This document shows, in pieces, positions 19,888-29,040 of a stretch of 64,000 bases of DNA; the first letter of the stretch is position 1; each line of letters opens with the position of its first letter. Under the pieces are notes generated by a model, which was not told where the DNA came from, did not search any database, and worked only from the letters and a program-made list of their open reading frames with translations. Position numbers and translations under genes: made by a program. This DNA comes from Pseudohongiella sp. O18 (GTDB lineage Bacteria; Pseudomonadota; Gammaproteobacteria; Pseudomonadales; Pseudohongiellaceae): contig NZ_JAJSAR010000001.1 in NCBI RefSeq assembly GCF_021729085.1, positions 186,001-250,000 on the forward strand, given 5' to 3'.

Positions 19888-20647
19888 TGGCATCGTCCCT
19901 GTGATCAACATTCTTGTTATACAGCGGAGATAACTGCCACTGACCCTCAGCATCGACCAGCAGATACCAGCTCTGGCTGCCGCGGCGCACCGCGCCTGCA
20001 GACCTTGGGTCATGACTGTTCACGATGGCTGTATCAGGCACCATGCGATCGCTAGTAAGCGGTGCAAACTCCATGACCAGCTGCCATCGTCCGGCGCGAG
20101 CTGAAGCTCCGCTGACGTCCCGTGCAAACTGCAAATGATGCAAAACAGCCGTCTGTGCCCCGATTGCATCAGCTCCTGCATACATCGCCAGGAAGCTGGC
20201 TGTCTGCGCAAGCGATCCAGACAGATCCAAAACCAGCATGGTTTCGGTTGGTCTGATGATTTCTGTGTGAGTGAGACCCGACCTTTCGCCTGCCTGTATT
20301 TCGGATTCCTCGTTGCGCATTGGCATCACCGAATGCAGCTTAAGCCCCTGGCGGTCCGCCATATGCATGACGCCCTGGAGTGGCGAAGCGGGTTCTTTTC
20401 GTGAGCTGTACCCAGCTCCGGGAAACCAGGCCGACGCTGCCCAGCCTGTCAGCGTGAGGCGTGATCGGCGCCCGGCATTGTCCGACAGCTGCGCCTGCAG
20501 CTCCTGCTGCAAATTCAACAGCGCCTTATCAAGTCCGATTCGCTCCGCTTCCAGATCCTCCAGCATAAGCCAATGGAACAGCCCGGCCAGCCCAGTGGCC
20601 ACAGTTGCCAGCACCGCAGCTGGCAGTAGCACCCACACCCTGCTCAT
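19874..20647 (-). CDS. pilO: PilO-like inner-membrane pilus assembly protein
   Basis: 257 aa, longer than the ~207 aa of typical PilO. Membrane segment at ~4-25 (VWVLLPAAVLATVATGLAGLFHW), coiled-coil at ~28-55 (LEAERIGLDKALLNLQQELQ), then a periplasmic ferredoxin-like domain. A ~55-aa tail after residue ~200 (DTAIVNSHDPRSAG... to the end) has no clear match. ATG at 20647 overlaps the pilN stop (ATGA); a GTG nine bases earlier is less likely. Assignment rests on position and topology; sequence similarity to PilO is weak. Confidence 0.75.
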   Translation of the reverse strand: MSRVWVLLPAAVLATVATGLAGLFHWLMLEDLEAERIGLDKALLNLQQELQAQLSDNAGRRSRLTLTGWAASAWFPGAGYSSRKEPASPLQGVMHMADRQGLKLHSVMPMRNEESEIQAGERSGLTHTEIIRPTETMLVLDLSGSLAQTASFLAMYAGADAIGAQTAVLHHLQFARDVSGASARAGRWQLVMEFAPLTSDRMVPDTAIVNSHDPRSAGAVRRGSQSWYLLVDAEGQWQLSPLYNKNVDHRDDANEVR

Positions 20648-21192
20648 GTTTTCCACACACGGATATCGAGATGCACACCTGTGCCCTGCTGATAGACAGG
20701 AGGCTCTGTCTGCAAAAGCCAGCCTGCATCCGATGCCCAGGTTTCCAGCACTTTTCGCAGCCCGGGCAGGTCTTCTGGCTTCTCGATGTATGCTGTAATC
20801 GTGAGCTCAAAGTCCTGCCAGTCTATTGTCTGAAATACTGCCGCGTTATCGAAAGGCGCAAGCAAGGCAAACAACTGTGATACCTGCGCTGATCGACGGC
20901 GTGATCGCAGGCGCTGCGCAGCACGGCTAAGAGATTCGTCAGCCTCGGCAGCGAATTGGGTCTGCTCATGCAAATACGACCGCATCGCCCGCTCTCGATC
21001 CTGCAGTTGCTCGACGATTGCTGACTGTATCACCCATTGCCGCCAAAGCTCTGTCCCTGCCCAGGCCACGACTGCCCCAACCCCCGCCATACTGGCGACC
21101 ACGACAATCAGCAACCGAATGCGCCGCATCCGGCGCACTTGCGCCCGCCAGGGCAAAAGGTTGAGCTCGATTTCAGCTTCGGTGGCAGACAT
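20644..21192 (-). CDS. pilN: PilN-like inner-membrane pilus assembly protein
   Basis: 182 aa. The N-terminal motif LNLLPWR (family: INLLPWR), which binds PilM, is followed by a basic stretch (RAQVRRMRRIR), a single membrane segment (LLIVVVASMAGVGAVVAWAG), a coiled-coil, and a periplasmic domain. ATG at 21192 overlaps the last base of the pilM stop; the frame is open 15 nt further upstream. It is one of the four-gene pilM-N-O-Q run. Confidence 0.88.
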   Translation of the reverse strand: MSATEAEIELNLLPWRAQVRRMRRIRLLIVVVASMAGVGAVVAWAGTELWRQWVIQSAIVEQLQDRERAMRSYLHEQTQFAAEADESLSRAAQRLRSRRRSAQVSQLFALLAPFDNAAVFQTIDWQDFELTITAYIEKPEDLPGLRKVLETWASDAGWLLQTEPPVYQQGTGVHLDIRVWKT

Positions 21193-22181
21193 CAGGATCT
21201 GAACCACTGCGAGCCATTTACACCACGACGCATCGCCGCCGCTGTCGCCAGCGCCAGTGCCGGACGTTTGACAACAGAGACTTGCAGGCCAAGTGCCTCA
21301 ACAGTCGCCCTCACCACAGGCAAGGCTGCGAATTCACCCATGGCCAGCACACTGGTAACTTTGCTGACACTGGTATGCAGCCCGATCCGCTGCAACACTT
21401 TGCCAAGCTCTGCAGCGATCCGTCTGCCGGTTTGGCTCTCCGGCCCACCTCCCTGATCAGAGTGCAGTGAAGCCGGGCTGTCTGCAGCGATGGCACTCGA
21501 AAGCGCATTGCCGAGCGGGTAATGGCGACTGAAGCTCAACATCTGCTCTGCAAGCAAATGTACGGATATTCCGTCAGCATCAATTTCCAGAAACAGACTT
21601 TGCGTATAGTCGACGCCAGAGAGTCGAGAGAATCGCAGCAGGGCCAGGCCCTCCACGTCCAGCACCGAAGGCTGCAGTCTCGCCTCGCCGCAGAGCTCCA
21701 GCCATCGTTGCAGCTGTTGCCTGCGGCAGGCATAGATGTGCAGGGTGGCAGTTTCAGACTCATCAGACAGCGATCGACCTAGACCCCGCTCGGCCTGAGT
21801 TTCCGCCAACAGATAGTCAATCAGCAGCTCATCACGATCAACGCCCAGCCATTGCCCGCAGTCTGCCCTGACCAGCGCCTGCAGATCCTCATCAGTGAAG
21901 GATCGCGGTACCTTTTCCGTATGCGTCAGCATGAAGGACGTTGGTACACAGAGCGCAACGCGGCGCTGATGCCAGGGCAGTTCGCCAAGCAATGGCCTTA
22001 CCCTGTCTCTCAGCAACTGCGCCATATTGTCCGCGTTTTCTGAGCCGGGAATATCCACAGCAGCTCCAAAACGCCAGCCATCGCCGGGGCTGCGCATTCG
22101 ACCCGGGAGACTGTACCGGCACCGTGCCTGACACATGGCCACGGCCCTGATACGCCGGCCTCGCAAATCCAATCCCAACAT
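21192..22181 (-). CDS. pilM: PilM-like actin-fold ATPase of the pilus alignment complex
   Basis: 329 aa. The actin-like start (MLGLDLRGRRIRAVAM), mid-protein LDVEGLALLRF and SLFLEIDADGISVHLL, and a C-terminal GRRIAAELGKVLQRIG fit a divergent PilM/HofM. PilM sits on the cytosolic face and binds the PilN N-terminus. It is first in the minus-strand pil run and divergent from mrcA, as in Pseudomonas and E. coli (mrcA/hofMNOPQ). Confidence 0.85.
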   Translation of the reverse strand: MLGLDLRGRRIRAVAMCQARCRYSLPGRMRSPGDGWRFGAAVDIPGSENADNMAQLLRDRVRPLLGELPWHQRRVALCVPTSFMLTHTEKVPRSFTDEDLQALVRADCGQWLGVDRDELLIDYLLAETQAERGLGRSLSDESETATLHIYACRRQQLQRWLELCGEARLQPSVLDVEGLALLRFSRLSGVDYTQSLFLEIDADGISVHLLAEQMLSFSRHYPLGNALSSAIAADSPASLHSDQGGGPESQTGRRIAAELGKVLQRIGLHTSVSKVTSVLAMGEFAALPVVRATVEALGLQVSVVKRPALALATAAAMRRGVNGSQWFRS

Positions 22182-22231
22182 CTCGACATCCTTGTCTGTA
22201 TGTTTTCATTGTTGTAGACCAAATGTGGCGG

Positions 22232-22260
22232 TTGTGCACAGTGCATGGCTAGTGTCTAAT
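22232..22260 (+). promoter_or_regulatory. Possible mrcA promoter
   Basis: TTGTGC (22232-22237) and TCTAAT (22255-22260) are spaced by 17 bp in the mrcA/pilM divergent gap. Hexamers match 4/6 and 5/6 of sigma70 consensus. Start would be ~55 nt before the mrcA ATG. Confidence 0.4.
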
Positions 22261-22321
22261 GGGGAAGAAAATCATTCCGTTTCCGTTATATACTGGTTAG
22301 CCGCAGTCTCACTGGCCTGTT

Positions 22322-24646
22322 ATGAAGAAGTTAGTCAAATTCCTGTTCCTGTTCGGCGTATTCTGTGCCTGTGGCATCTTCATGGTTGCCGCAGCCGGCT
22401 ATTTATACCTGGCCCCACAACTCCCGCCTGCGGAAACCTATCGAAATGTGCAGCTGGAGACGCCGCTGCGCATTCTCACCGCTGATGGCATGCTGATTGA
22501 GGAAATTGGTGTGCGACGCGACCCGCTGCGCTATGAAGACATCCCGCCGATGATGGTCAATGCGCTGATTGCCAACGAGGATGAACGTTTTTACTCGCAC
22601 CCCGGCGTGGATCTGCGCGGTCTTATTCGCGGCTTTATCGGCTTTGTGACCGGGGTAAATCGCGGCGGCGGCAGCACCATCACCATGCAATTGGCCAACA
22701 ACATCTCCTTTGATAGCGACAGTGTGTACTCGCGAAAACTGAAGGAGATCCCGTTTGCTTTGCGCCTGCAGCAGGAACTGACCAAAGAAGAAATACTGGA
22801 ACTGTACCTGAACCTGGTCTTTTTTGGTCAGGGTGCGGAAGGTATTGGCGCGGCGGCGGCTGTGTACTACGACAAGCAGGTCAGTGAAATGACCATCGGC
22901 GAAATGGCGACCATGGTCTCTCTGCTGCCATGCCCGTCCGTTTGTAACCCGGTCAGCTCGCCAGACAGAGCCGAGCGACGCCGCAATAATGTTATCGATA
23001 AAATGCGCGACCAGGGCATGATCACAGCCGCCGAGCACGCCGCAGCGATTGCCGAGCCGATCCAGGCCAGCCGCCATACGCGCAACGCCGAAGTCAGCGC
23101 GCCCTACGTAGCGGAGATGGTTCGCCAGGAACTCTTTGAGCAGTACGGCGACGAAATTTACCGGATGGGCATCGAAGTCACCACCAGTGTCCGCGGTGAA
23201 CTGCAGCGCGCAGCCACCAGCGCGCTGCAAAATGGACTGGAGAACTACTACGACCGCCGGCATGGCTATCGCGGTCCGGAAGCTCATATCCCGCCGGTTG
23301 GCGATGACCCGATTGAACGCTGGCAAAGTGAACTGAATGTTGTGCCGACGCTGGGCAATCACGAGCCTGCGTTTGTGACCCGCGTTCGGGAGCGCGCCAT
23401 TGATGTGCTCAGGCGCGATGGCTCGATCGCCACTATTGAGTGGCCCGGCCTGGAGTGGGCACGGCCATTCATCACGCGCAACAATGCCTGGCCACCACCC
23501 CAGCAGGCCAGCGATATAGTCGAAGTCGGCGATCGCATTCGCATTCGCGTGGGGCCTGATGGCAACTGGCAACTCGGTCAGGTGCCGGAGGTTCAGGGTG
23601 CAATTGTGTCTGTATCACCTCATACCGGGGACATACTGGCGCTGACCGGCGGTTACGATTTCAGACACAGCCAGGTCAATCGCGCACTGGCCAGTCGCCC
23701 CCCAGGCTCTGGATTCAAAGCCTTCCTGTACGGGGCGGCGCTGGAGGCAGGTTATACGCCAGCCACACTGATCAATGACGCACCCTTTGCACGCGGCGAT
23801 TATCGCCCACAAAATTACGAACGTAACTTTGTGGGTCCGATTACTTTGCGCACTGCGATAAAGGATTCCCGCAACGTCCCGGCGGTAAGATTGATCGACC
23901 AGCTGGGCTGGGAAAAAGTCATCGATTTTGCCGACCGCTTTGGTTTTGATACCCGCAATTTCCCGCGCGGCGATCTGACCATCGCGTTGGGCAGTCAGGA
24001 TGTGCAGCCGCTGGAAATGGCAACCGGCTATGCCATGATCGCAAACGGCGCCAAACCCCTGACACCAACCCTGATCAAGAAAATCGAAACATTTGATGGC
24101 GTCCTCTATGAAGCGCCAGAGCCCTGCCTGGACTGCGACGTGGAACCTGTCACTGACCCACGCGTCACCTACATTCTCAGCACACTGCTGCGCTCCGTTG
24201 TAGTGGAAGGCAGTGGCCGACGCGTTAACCGCGACATGGGCCGTTCCGACCTGATGGGCAAAACAGGTACCACCAATGGTCCGGCCGAACTCTGGTTCAC
24301 CGGATTCAATGCGGATATCGCCACCAGTGTATTTGTGGGTCTGGACCAGCCGGAACCGCTTGGCGAATCAGAACAAGGTGCAACCGTTGCCGTGCCTATC
24401 TGGATCGACTACATGAGCAAAGCCTTGCAGGGTCAGCCTGAACGGGGCGTGACAAGGCCCGAAGGGCTTGTTGATATTCTAATAGACGAGGATTCCGGTC
24501 AGGTGGCCAGACCGGGTCAGGCCAACACCATGTTTGAGGTATTCCTGGCCGAGAACGCACCGTCAGTGCGTGATACACCGCGACAGCCGGAAAGAGTGGA
24601 AGAGCGCAATAACGAAGATACCCTGTCGACCGAGATCATATTCTGA
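22322..24646 (+). CDS. mrcA: Penicillin-binding protein 1A (bifunctional glycosyltransferase/transpeptidase)
   Basis: Inner-membrane class A PBP that polymerises and cross-links peptidoglycan. 774 aa: N-terminal anchor (~5-28), GT51 domain with NEDERFYSHPGVD (catalytic Glu) and GGGSTITMQLANN, then an OB-like insertion and the transpeptidase with PPGSGFKAF (Ser463 of SxxK), SRNVPAVRL (SxN, ~516) and KTGTTNGPAELWF (~646). The SxxK surrounding (PPGSGFK) departs slightly from the usual RQPGSSFKP. It is divergent from pilM, a conserved neighbour. Confidence 0.96.
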   Translation: MKKLVKFLFLFGVFCACGIFMVAAAGYLYLAPQLPPAETYRNVQLETPLRILTADGMLIEEIGVRRDPLRYEDIPPMMVNALIANEDERFYSHPGVDLRGLIRGFIGFVTGVNRGGGSTITMQLANNISFDSDSVYSRKLKEIPFALRLQQELTKEEILELYLNLVFFGQGAEGIGAAAAVYYDKQVSEMTIGEMATMVSLLPCPSVCNPVSSPDRAERRRNNVIDKMRDQGMITAAEHAAAIAEPIQASRHTRNAEVSAPYVAEMVRQELFEQYGDEIYRMGIEVTTSVRGELQRAATSALQNGLENYYDRRHGYRGPEAHIPPVGDDPIERWQSELNVVPTLGNHEPAFVTRVRERAIDVLRRDGSIATIEWPGLEWARPFITRNNAWPPPQQASDIVEVGDRIRIRVGPDGNWQLGQVPEVQGAIVSVSPHTGDILALTGGYDFRHSQVNRALASRPPGSGFKAFLYGAALEAGYTPATLINDAPFARGDYRPQNYERNFVGPITLRTAIKDSRNVPAVRLIDQLGWEKVIDFADRFGFDTRNFPRGDLTIALGSQDVQPLEMATGYAMIANGAKPLTPTLIKKIETFDGVLYEAPEPCLDCDVEPVTDPRVTYILSTLLRSVVVEGSGRRVNRDMGRSDLMGKTGTTNGPAELWFTGFNADIATSVFVGLDQPEPLGESEQGATVAVPIWIDYMSKALQGQPERGVTRPEGLVDILIDEDSGQVARPGQANTMFEVFLAENAPSVRDTPRQPERVEERNNEDTLSTEIIF

Positions 24647-24718
24647 TCAGGGCGGACAGGGCATTGGGTAGCGGGACCGGACTTTTCGGACCCGCTAAAA
24701 ACAGCGGTCAGGCAGCGA

Positions 24719-24931
24719 TTACTTGAGTGATCGGTTACCGAAGCGCTTGTTGAAGCGATCAACACGACCGGCGCTGTCTACGATCTTCTGCTTGCCGGTA
24801 TAGAACGGGTGGCAGGCTGCACACACGTCGAGCATCATGTCTTTACCCAAAGTGGATCGGGTTTCAATCACGTTACCGCAGCTGCAGGTGGCCTTCATGG
24901 CCTGATACTTTGGATGGATATCCGCTTTCAT
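24719..24931 (-). CDS. rpmE: 50S ribosomal protein L31
   Basis: 70-aa L31 of the zinc-binding (C+) type: Cys16 and Cys18 in ATCSCGN, and Cys37/Cys40 in [15 protein letters not shown], with His41. These cysteines bind zinc and let L31 act as a zinc reservoir in the family. The N-terminus [10 protein letters not shown] is typical. It faces mrcA tail to tail. Confidence 0.98.
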   Translation of the reverse strand: MKADIHPKYQAMKATCSCGNVIETRSTLGKDMMLDVCAACHPFYTGKQKIVDSAGRVDRFNKRFGNRSLK

Positions 24932-25073
24932 TGGTATTACCTCATCAATACTGGCATCGCCACACAGCCCCTGCCGTGCACCATACCTGTAGCGTCAACC
25001 AATGCATTCACACTGGTGAACCGTGGAAAAAGGGGCGTCATTGTATCAGAGAATGCAAGGCACGCAAGTAGAT

Positions 25074-25469
25074 TCAGCGCCCGGACTCCAGTCCGGAGCG
25101 AATGCGGTCATGATTCTTGACCGTCTCACGCATTATCTGGGCAAGCATCTCGGCAACCAGGTCGCCGTTTACGCCATGCCGTTCGCAAAGCTGACGAATA
25201 TCGGCAAGTTTCTCTGCCTCACGCTTTGGGTCGAACGACTGCAGACCGACCCTTGCTTTGATGTTGCCGACGCGGCGAGTCAGCGCAAAACGGTTTGCCA
25301 GCATCAGCACCAGCCCGTGATCCAGTCGATCGATCTGTTTGCGCAACTCAAGCAGCTCTGCCTGCCATTCTGCCGGACTCCATTCGACCGAGGGTTGCTC
25401 GGCGGACGACTGCCCGTCAGTTTTCTGCTCCGCCACAGAAGCATCGGTGGGCGCTGATTCCTGTTTCAT
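25074..25469 (-). CDS. AroQ-type chorismate mutase domain protein
   Basis: 131 aa. After an acidic, Ser/Gln-rich N-terminal tail (1-~33) comes a single all-helical chorismate mutase domain: LLELRKQIDRLDHGLVLMLANRFALTRRVGNIKARV and DPKREAEKLADIRQLCERHGV, then MLAQIMRETVKNHDRIRS. The conserved Arg, Lys and Glu/Gln of AroQ enzymes have counterparts. No periplasmic signal is seen, so it should act in the cytosol on phenylalanine/tyrosine synthesis. Activity is inferred from the domain. Confidence 0.85.
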   Translation of the reverse strand: MKQESAPTDASVAEQKTDGQSSAEQPSVEWSPAEWQAELLELRKQIDRLDHGLVLMLANRFALTRRVGNIKARVGLQSFDPKREAEKLADIRQLCERHGVNGDLVAEMLAQIMRETVKNHDRIRSGLESGR

Positions 25470-25584
25470 TTGTTCTCTCTACCGATTGGGCATTAGTGCA
25501 CACAGTATAATGGAAGCAGCCATCCGCTAAAACCAGTTATACTTGGCAATCAATCCGCCCTCTGTTCAACTCCGGATCTGCTGC

Positions 25585-27630
25585 GTGTCCGCTTCCCCAG
25601 AATCACAACATCGAATCCTCAGGGTTGCTGTGCCCTCACCCCTGCGGAGGCTGTTTGATTACCGGCTGCCTGATAGCTTTGAAACTCCCCAGCCCGGCAC
25701 ACGGATTCGTGTCCCGTTTGGTTCGCGCGAATTGACCGGTATCGTAGTGGACGTCTCAGTGAGCTCGGATGTGTCGTCAGACAAGATCAAGGATGTACTG
25801 GACGTACTGGACGAGGAGGCTCTGTTGCCGCCCCATTTGCTTTCGCTGTGGTTATGGGCGGCACAATACTATCAGCACCCGATCGGTGAAGCGCTGCACA
25901 CCATTTTGCCAGCCGGCCTTCGCAATAAGGGCGTAGCCACCATCAAGCGGCGAAAATCAGATCTGCGCGACGGACAGGATCAACCTGATCAACCACTTTC
26001 ACTGAACACCATGCAGCAACAGGCAGTGAATGCCATTGTTGCAGAACCGCAGCGGTTTAACTGCTTTCTGCTGGATGGGGTAACGGGCAGCGGCAAGACT
26101 GAAGTTTATCTGCAGGCTATCCAGCAGACGTTGGACCGGGGCAGACAGGTGCTGGTCCTGGTGCCGGAAATCAGCCTGACACCACAAACCGTGTCTCGTT
26201 TCCGCCAACGCTTTAAGGTCCCGATTGCCATCATGCATTCTGGCCTGACGCCCCGACAACGCCTGAATGCCTGGCTGGAGTCAGCTCAGGGCAGTGCACG
26301 CATCACAATTGGCACTCGCTCGGCGATTTTTACACCACTGGCAGACCCGGGCCTGATCGTCATCGATGAAGAACACGATAACTCCCTAAAGCAGCAGGAT
26401 GGGTTTCGATATTCAGCCCGGGACCTGGGCGTTATGCGGGCGCGTCGTGAGTCCATCCCGATTGTGCTCGGTTCGGCGACGCCATCACTGGAAAGTCTGT
26501 TGAATGCCAGGTCTGGTCGCTACAGACATCTTCGCCTGACTGAACGGGCGGGATCTGCCACCATGCCCCATTACATGCTCATAGACACGCAGCGCCAGCC
26601 ACCGGCGCCAGACGGGCTGACTCAGGAACTGCTAAGCTGCCTGCAGGATCATCTGCGCCGGGGTAATCAGGCACTTATTTTTATCAACCGGCGTGGCTTT
26701 GCGCCTGTGCTGCAGTGCCAGGACTGCGGCTGGACAGCAGAGTGCCGAGACTGCGATGCGCGCCTGACGCTGCATCGACATCCCCCACATTTGCGCTGCC
26801 ACCACTGTGATCGTCGCGAGCCAGTGCACAGTCATTGCCCCGGCTGTCAGGGCAAAGCGCTGACGACCACCGGCGTCGGCACAGAACGATGCGAGGTCGC
26901 CCTTCAACAGCATTTCCCGGACATACCGGTACTCCGTGTCGATCGCGATGCGACGCGCCGAAAAGATGATCTTGATAAACTGCTGGCTAAGGTGGCGACC
27001 GGAGAGCCCTGTATCCTGGTGGGAACGCAGATGTTGGCCAAGGGCCATCATTTCCCGAACGTTACACTGGTGGGGATACTCGATGCCGACAGCGGGCTGT
27101 TCAGCGCCGATTTTCGTGGGCCGGAATTCATGGCACAACTCCTCACACAGGTATCCGGTCGTGCGGGTCGGGCCGAGCAGCCTGGCCAGGTGATGATTCA
27201 GACTCGTCACAGCAGCCATCAGCATCTGCGGACTCTGGTCACCGAGGGGTATCATGCACTGGCTGGCGCACTCCTGGAGGAGCGGCAGCTGAGCGACATG
27301 CCTCCGTTCAGCTACATGGCTGTGCTTCGCGCAGAAGCAATTAACGCGTCAGCCCCGGCCCGGTTTCTGAACGACGCCAGGCAGATGATTGAGCAAATGC
27401 ATCAGTCACCATCAGGTGCTGCCGGACGCTTGAAGATTCAGTTGAATGGCCCGCTGCCCGCACCAATGGAGCGCAAGGCGAACCGTTTTCGGCAGCAGCT
27501 GACACTTCGCAGCCATTCGCGACAGCACTTGCAATCGGTGCTGACTCACTTGTGTAATGAGCTCGAACAACACCCCGGGCAACGACGGGTGCGCTGGTCA
27601 ATTGACGTTGATCCGCAGGACATGATTTAA
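25585..27630 (+). CDS. priA: Primosomal protein N' (replication restart helicase PriA)
   Basis: PriA reloads the replisome at stalled forks. About 681 aa from GTG 25585: 3' DNA-binding domain (VAVPSPLRRLFDYRLPD), helicase with Walker A GVTGSGKTEVYLQA, Walker B VIDEEHDNSLKQQ, GSATPSLESL, and the zinc-binding cysteine cluster (CQDCGWTAECRDC and following pairs CHHC, CPGC). C-terminal helicase motif: VSGRAGRAEQPG. The frame is open back to a TTG at 25543, and neither start has a clear Shine-Dalgarno; GTG gives an N-terminus closer to the family. It is divergent from the chorismate mutase gene. Confidence 0.96.
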   Translation: MSASPESQHRILRVAVPSPLRRLFDYRLPDSFETPQPGTRIRVPFGSRELTGIVVDVSVSSDVSSDKIKDVLDVLDEEALLPPHLLSLWLWAAQYYQHPIGEALHTILPAGLRNKGVATIKRRKSDLRDGQDQPDQPLSLNTMQQQAVNAIVAEPQRFNCFLLDGVTGSGKTEVYLQAIQQTLDRGRQVLVLVPEISLTPQTVSRFRQRFKVPIAIMHSGLTPRQRLNAWLESAQGSARITIGTRSAIFTPLADPGLIVIDEEHDNSLKQQDGFRYSARDLGVMRARRESIPIVLGSATPSLESLLNARSGRYRHLRLTERAGSATMPHYMLIDTQRQPPAPDGLTQELLSCLQDHLRRGNQALIFINRRGFAPVLQCQDCGWTAECRDCDARLTLHRHPPHLRCHHCDRREPVHSHCPGCQGKALTTTGVGTERCEVALQQHFPDIPVLRVDRDATRRKDDLDKLLAKVATGEPCILVGTQMLAKGHHFPNVTLVGILDADSGLFSADFRGPEFMAQLLTQVSGRAGRAEQPGQVMIQTRHSSHQHLRTLVTEGYHALAGALLEERQLSDMPPFSYMAVLRAEAINASAPARFLNDARQMIEQMHQSPSGAAGRLKIQLNGPLPAPMERKANRFRQQLTLRSHSRQHLQSVLTHLCNELEQHPGQRRVRWSIDVDPQDMI

Positions 27631-27694
27631 GGCACTGGAAAATCGGGGAATGACAAATTGACCCGGACTCATCCGCGACAGGATAATAAGATTC

Positions 27695-28417
27695 ATGGAA
27701 CAGGATTTTGCAAAGCGCCGTATTCGAACCCCGCTGGCGGAGCCCAGCCCTCCCCCCCGATCATCGGGACTGGCGCTATTGCTGACCGGCCTGATGACCG
27801 GCGTTGTCATTGGCCTGTTCCTGGGTCTGCTGATTTATATGAGTGGTATGCTGCCGCCGGCACCGGGCCAGCAAATGGCAGACGCAACGCCGAGAGACTC
27901 AGAGTTCCTCACCCAGGATGACGCCACCGTCGCCGAGGATGGCCTGACCGCGGAGCAGGAGCGGGAAGCAGCCCGACTTCAGCTCGAGTTTTATCAGGAG
28001 CTACCAAACTACGAAGTAGTCGTTGATGTCACCCCGCTACCGGTGCCAGCGTCCCAGCGTAGCACACCAGATCCAACAACTGAGCCGCCCGCTGAGTCTT
28101 CAAACGCTCCAGCGACCGCTGAATCAACTACTGCAACCGTGGTGGCCACATCAGAAACCGTGCCACCCAGCCTGTCCAACGGCGCCTTCCTCCTGCAGGC
28201 TGGAGCCTTCCAGCAGCAGGGAGCTGCCAGTGCGCAACTCAACCGGCTGCTGGCACTCGGCCTGGACGCTCGTATCCGCCAGGAAAACATGCCCAACCGC
28301 ACACTCTACCTGGTACAGGCCGGGCCCTATGACACCCGCGAGCAGATGCTCCAGGCCGAAAGCACATTGCGCGGCAATAATATCGATACCATGCGCATAA
28401 CGCTCAACCGGCCTTGA
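27695..28417 (+). CDS. SPOR-domain membrane protein (FtsN-like)
   Basis: 240 aa. A short cytosolic N-terminus (EQDFAKRRIRTP), one membrane helix (~26-48), an acidic/proline-rich periplasmic linker (~60-165) and a C-terminal SPOR domain (~165-240; AFLLQAGAFQQQGAASAQLNRL and YLVQAGPYDTREQM). The SPOR fold binds glycan strands lacking stem peptides at the division site. Its position between priA and hslV matches FtsN-like genes in other gammaproteobacteria, where argS usually comes before; argS is missing here. Confidence 0.88.
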   Translation: MEQDFAKRRIRTPLAEPSPPPRSSGLALLLTGLMTGVVIGLFLGLLIYMSGMLPPAPGQQMADATPRDSEFLTQDDATVAEDGLTAEQEREAARLQLEFYQELPNYEVVVDVTPLPVPASQRSTPDPTTEPPAESSNAPATAESTTATVVATSETVPPSLSNGAFLLQAGAFQQQGAASAQLNRLLALGLDARIRQENMPNRTLYLVQAGPYDTREQMLQAESTLRGNNIDTMRITLNRP

Positions 28418-28481
28418 AACCAGTCAGCTGCATCCCCACTTAATTATTTAAACATTCCTGCCTGTTTAAAGGAGATGCGGT

Positions 28482-29021
28482 TTGGAGCAATTCCGTGGAA
28501 CAACTATTTTATCTGTGCGCCGTGGCAACACTGTCGTGGTCGGTGGCGACGGCCAGGTATCTCAGGGCAACACCGTCCTGAAAGGCAATGCACGCAAAGT
28601 CAGAAGGCTTTACAAAGACCAGGTGATCGCCGGCTTCGCCGGCGGCACCGCCGACGCATTCACGCTGTTTGAGCGATTCGAGGAACAGCTGGAGAAGCAC
28701 CAGGGCAAGCTGGTCCGTGCCGCAGTGGCGCTGGCCAAACTCTGGCGCACAGAGCGATCTCTGCGCCGCCTCGAAGCACTTCTGGTTGTTGCAGATAAAG
28801 ATGCTTCACTGATCATTACAGGCAATGGCGATGTCATCGAACCGGAAGACGGCCTGATGGCAATTGGCTCGGGCGGCTCATTCGCTCTATCAGCAGCCCG
28901 TGCACTTTATTACAACACCGAAATGGACGCTCGCAGCATTGTGGAAAAAAGCCTGGGAATTGCTGCCGACATCTGCGTCTACACCAACCAGCAGCACGTG
29001 ATTGAAGAACTTGAGTATTAG
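28482..29021 (+). CDS. hslV: ATP-dependent protease subunit HslV (ClpQ)
   Basis: Proteasome-related threonine protease that partners HslU. From the TTG at 28482 (GGAG 8 nt upstream) the protein is 179 aa and begins [15 protein letters not shown], so the catalytic Thr is residue 7 and a short propeptide must be removed; E. coli HslV loses only Met. Betaproteobacterial HslV also carries a MEQF-type extension. Further motifs: [31 protein letters not shown] and [10 protein letters not shown]. An out-of-frame ATG at 28475 is ignored. It is followed by hslU after 19 bp. Confidence 0.97.
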   Translation: MEQFRGTTILSVRRGNTVVVGGDGQVSQGNTVLKGNARKVRRLYKDQVIAGFAGGTADAFTLFERFEEQLEKHQGKLVRAAVALAKLWRTERSLRRLEALLVVADKDASLIITGNGDVIEPEDGLMAIGSGGSFALSAARALYYNTEMDARSIVEKSLGIAADICVYTNQQHVIEELEY

Positions 29022-29040
29022 TGCGACAGGATTTTAATAC

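Noticed and set aside
22403-23572. 389-aa ORF on the minus strand opposite mrcA
   Set aside because: Composition and codon pattern are those of an antisense shadow; mrcA on the other strand is a clear gene with intact motifs.
24670-24696. GC-rich hairpin between mrcA and rpmE as a terminator
   Set aside because: The stem has a mismatch and no T run follows on either strand; the A/T run lies on the wrong side for both genes.
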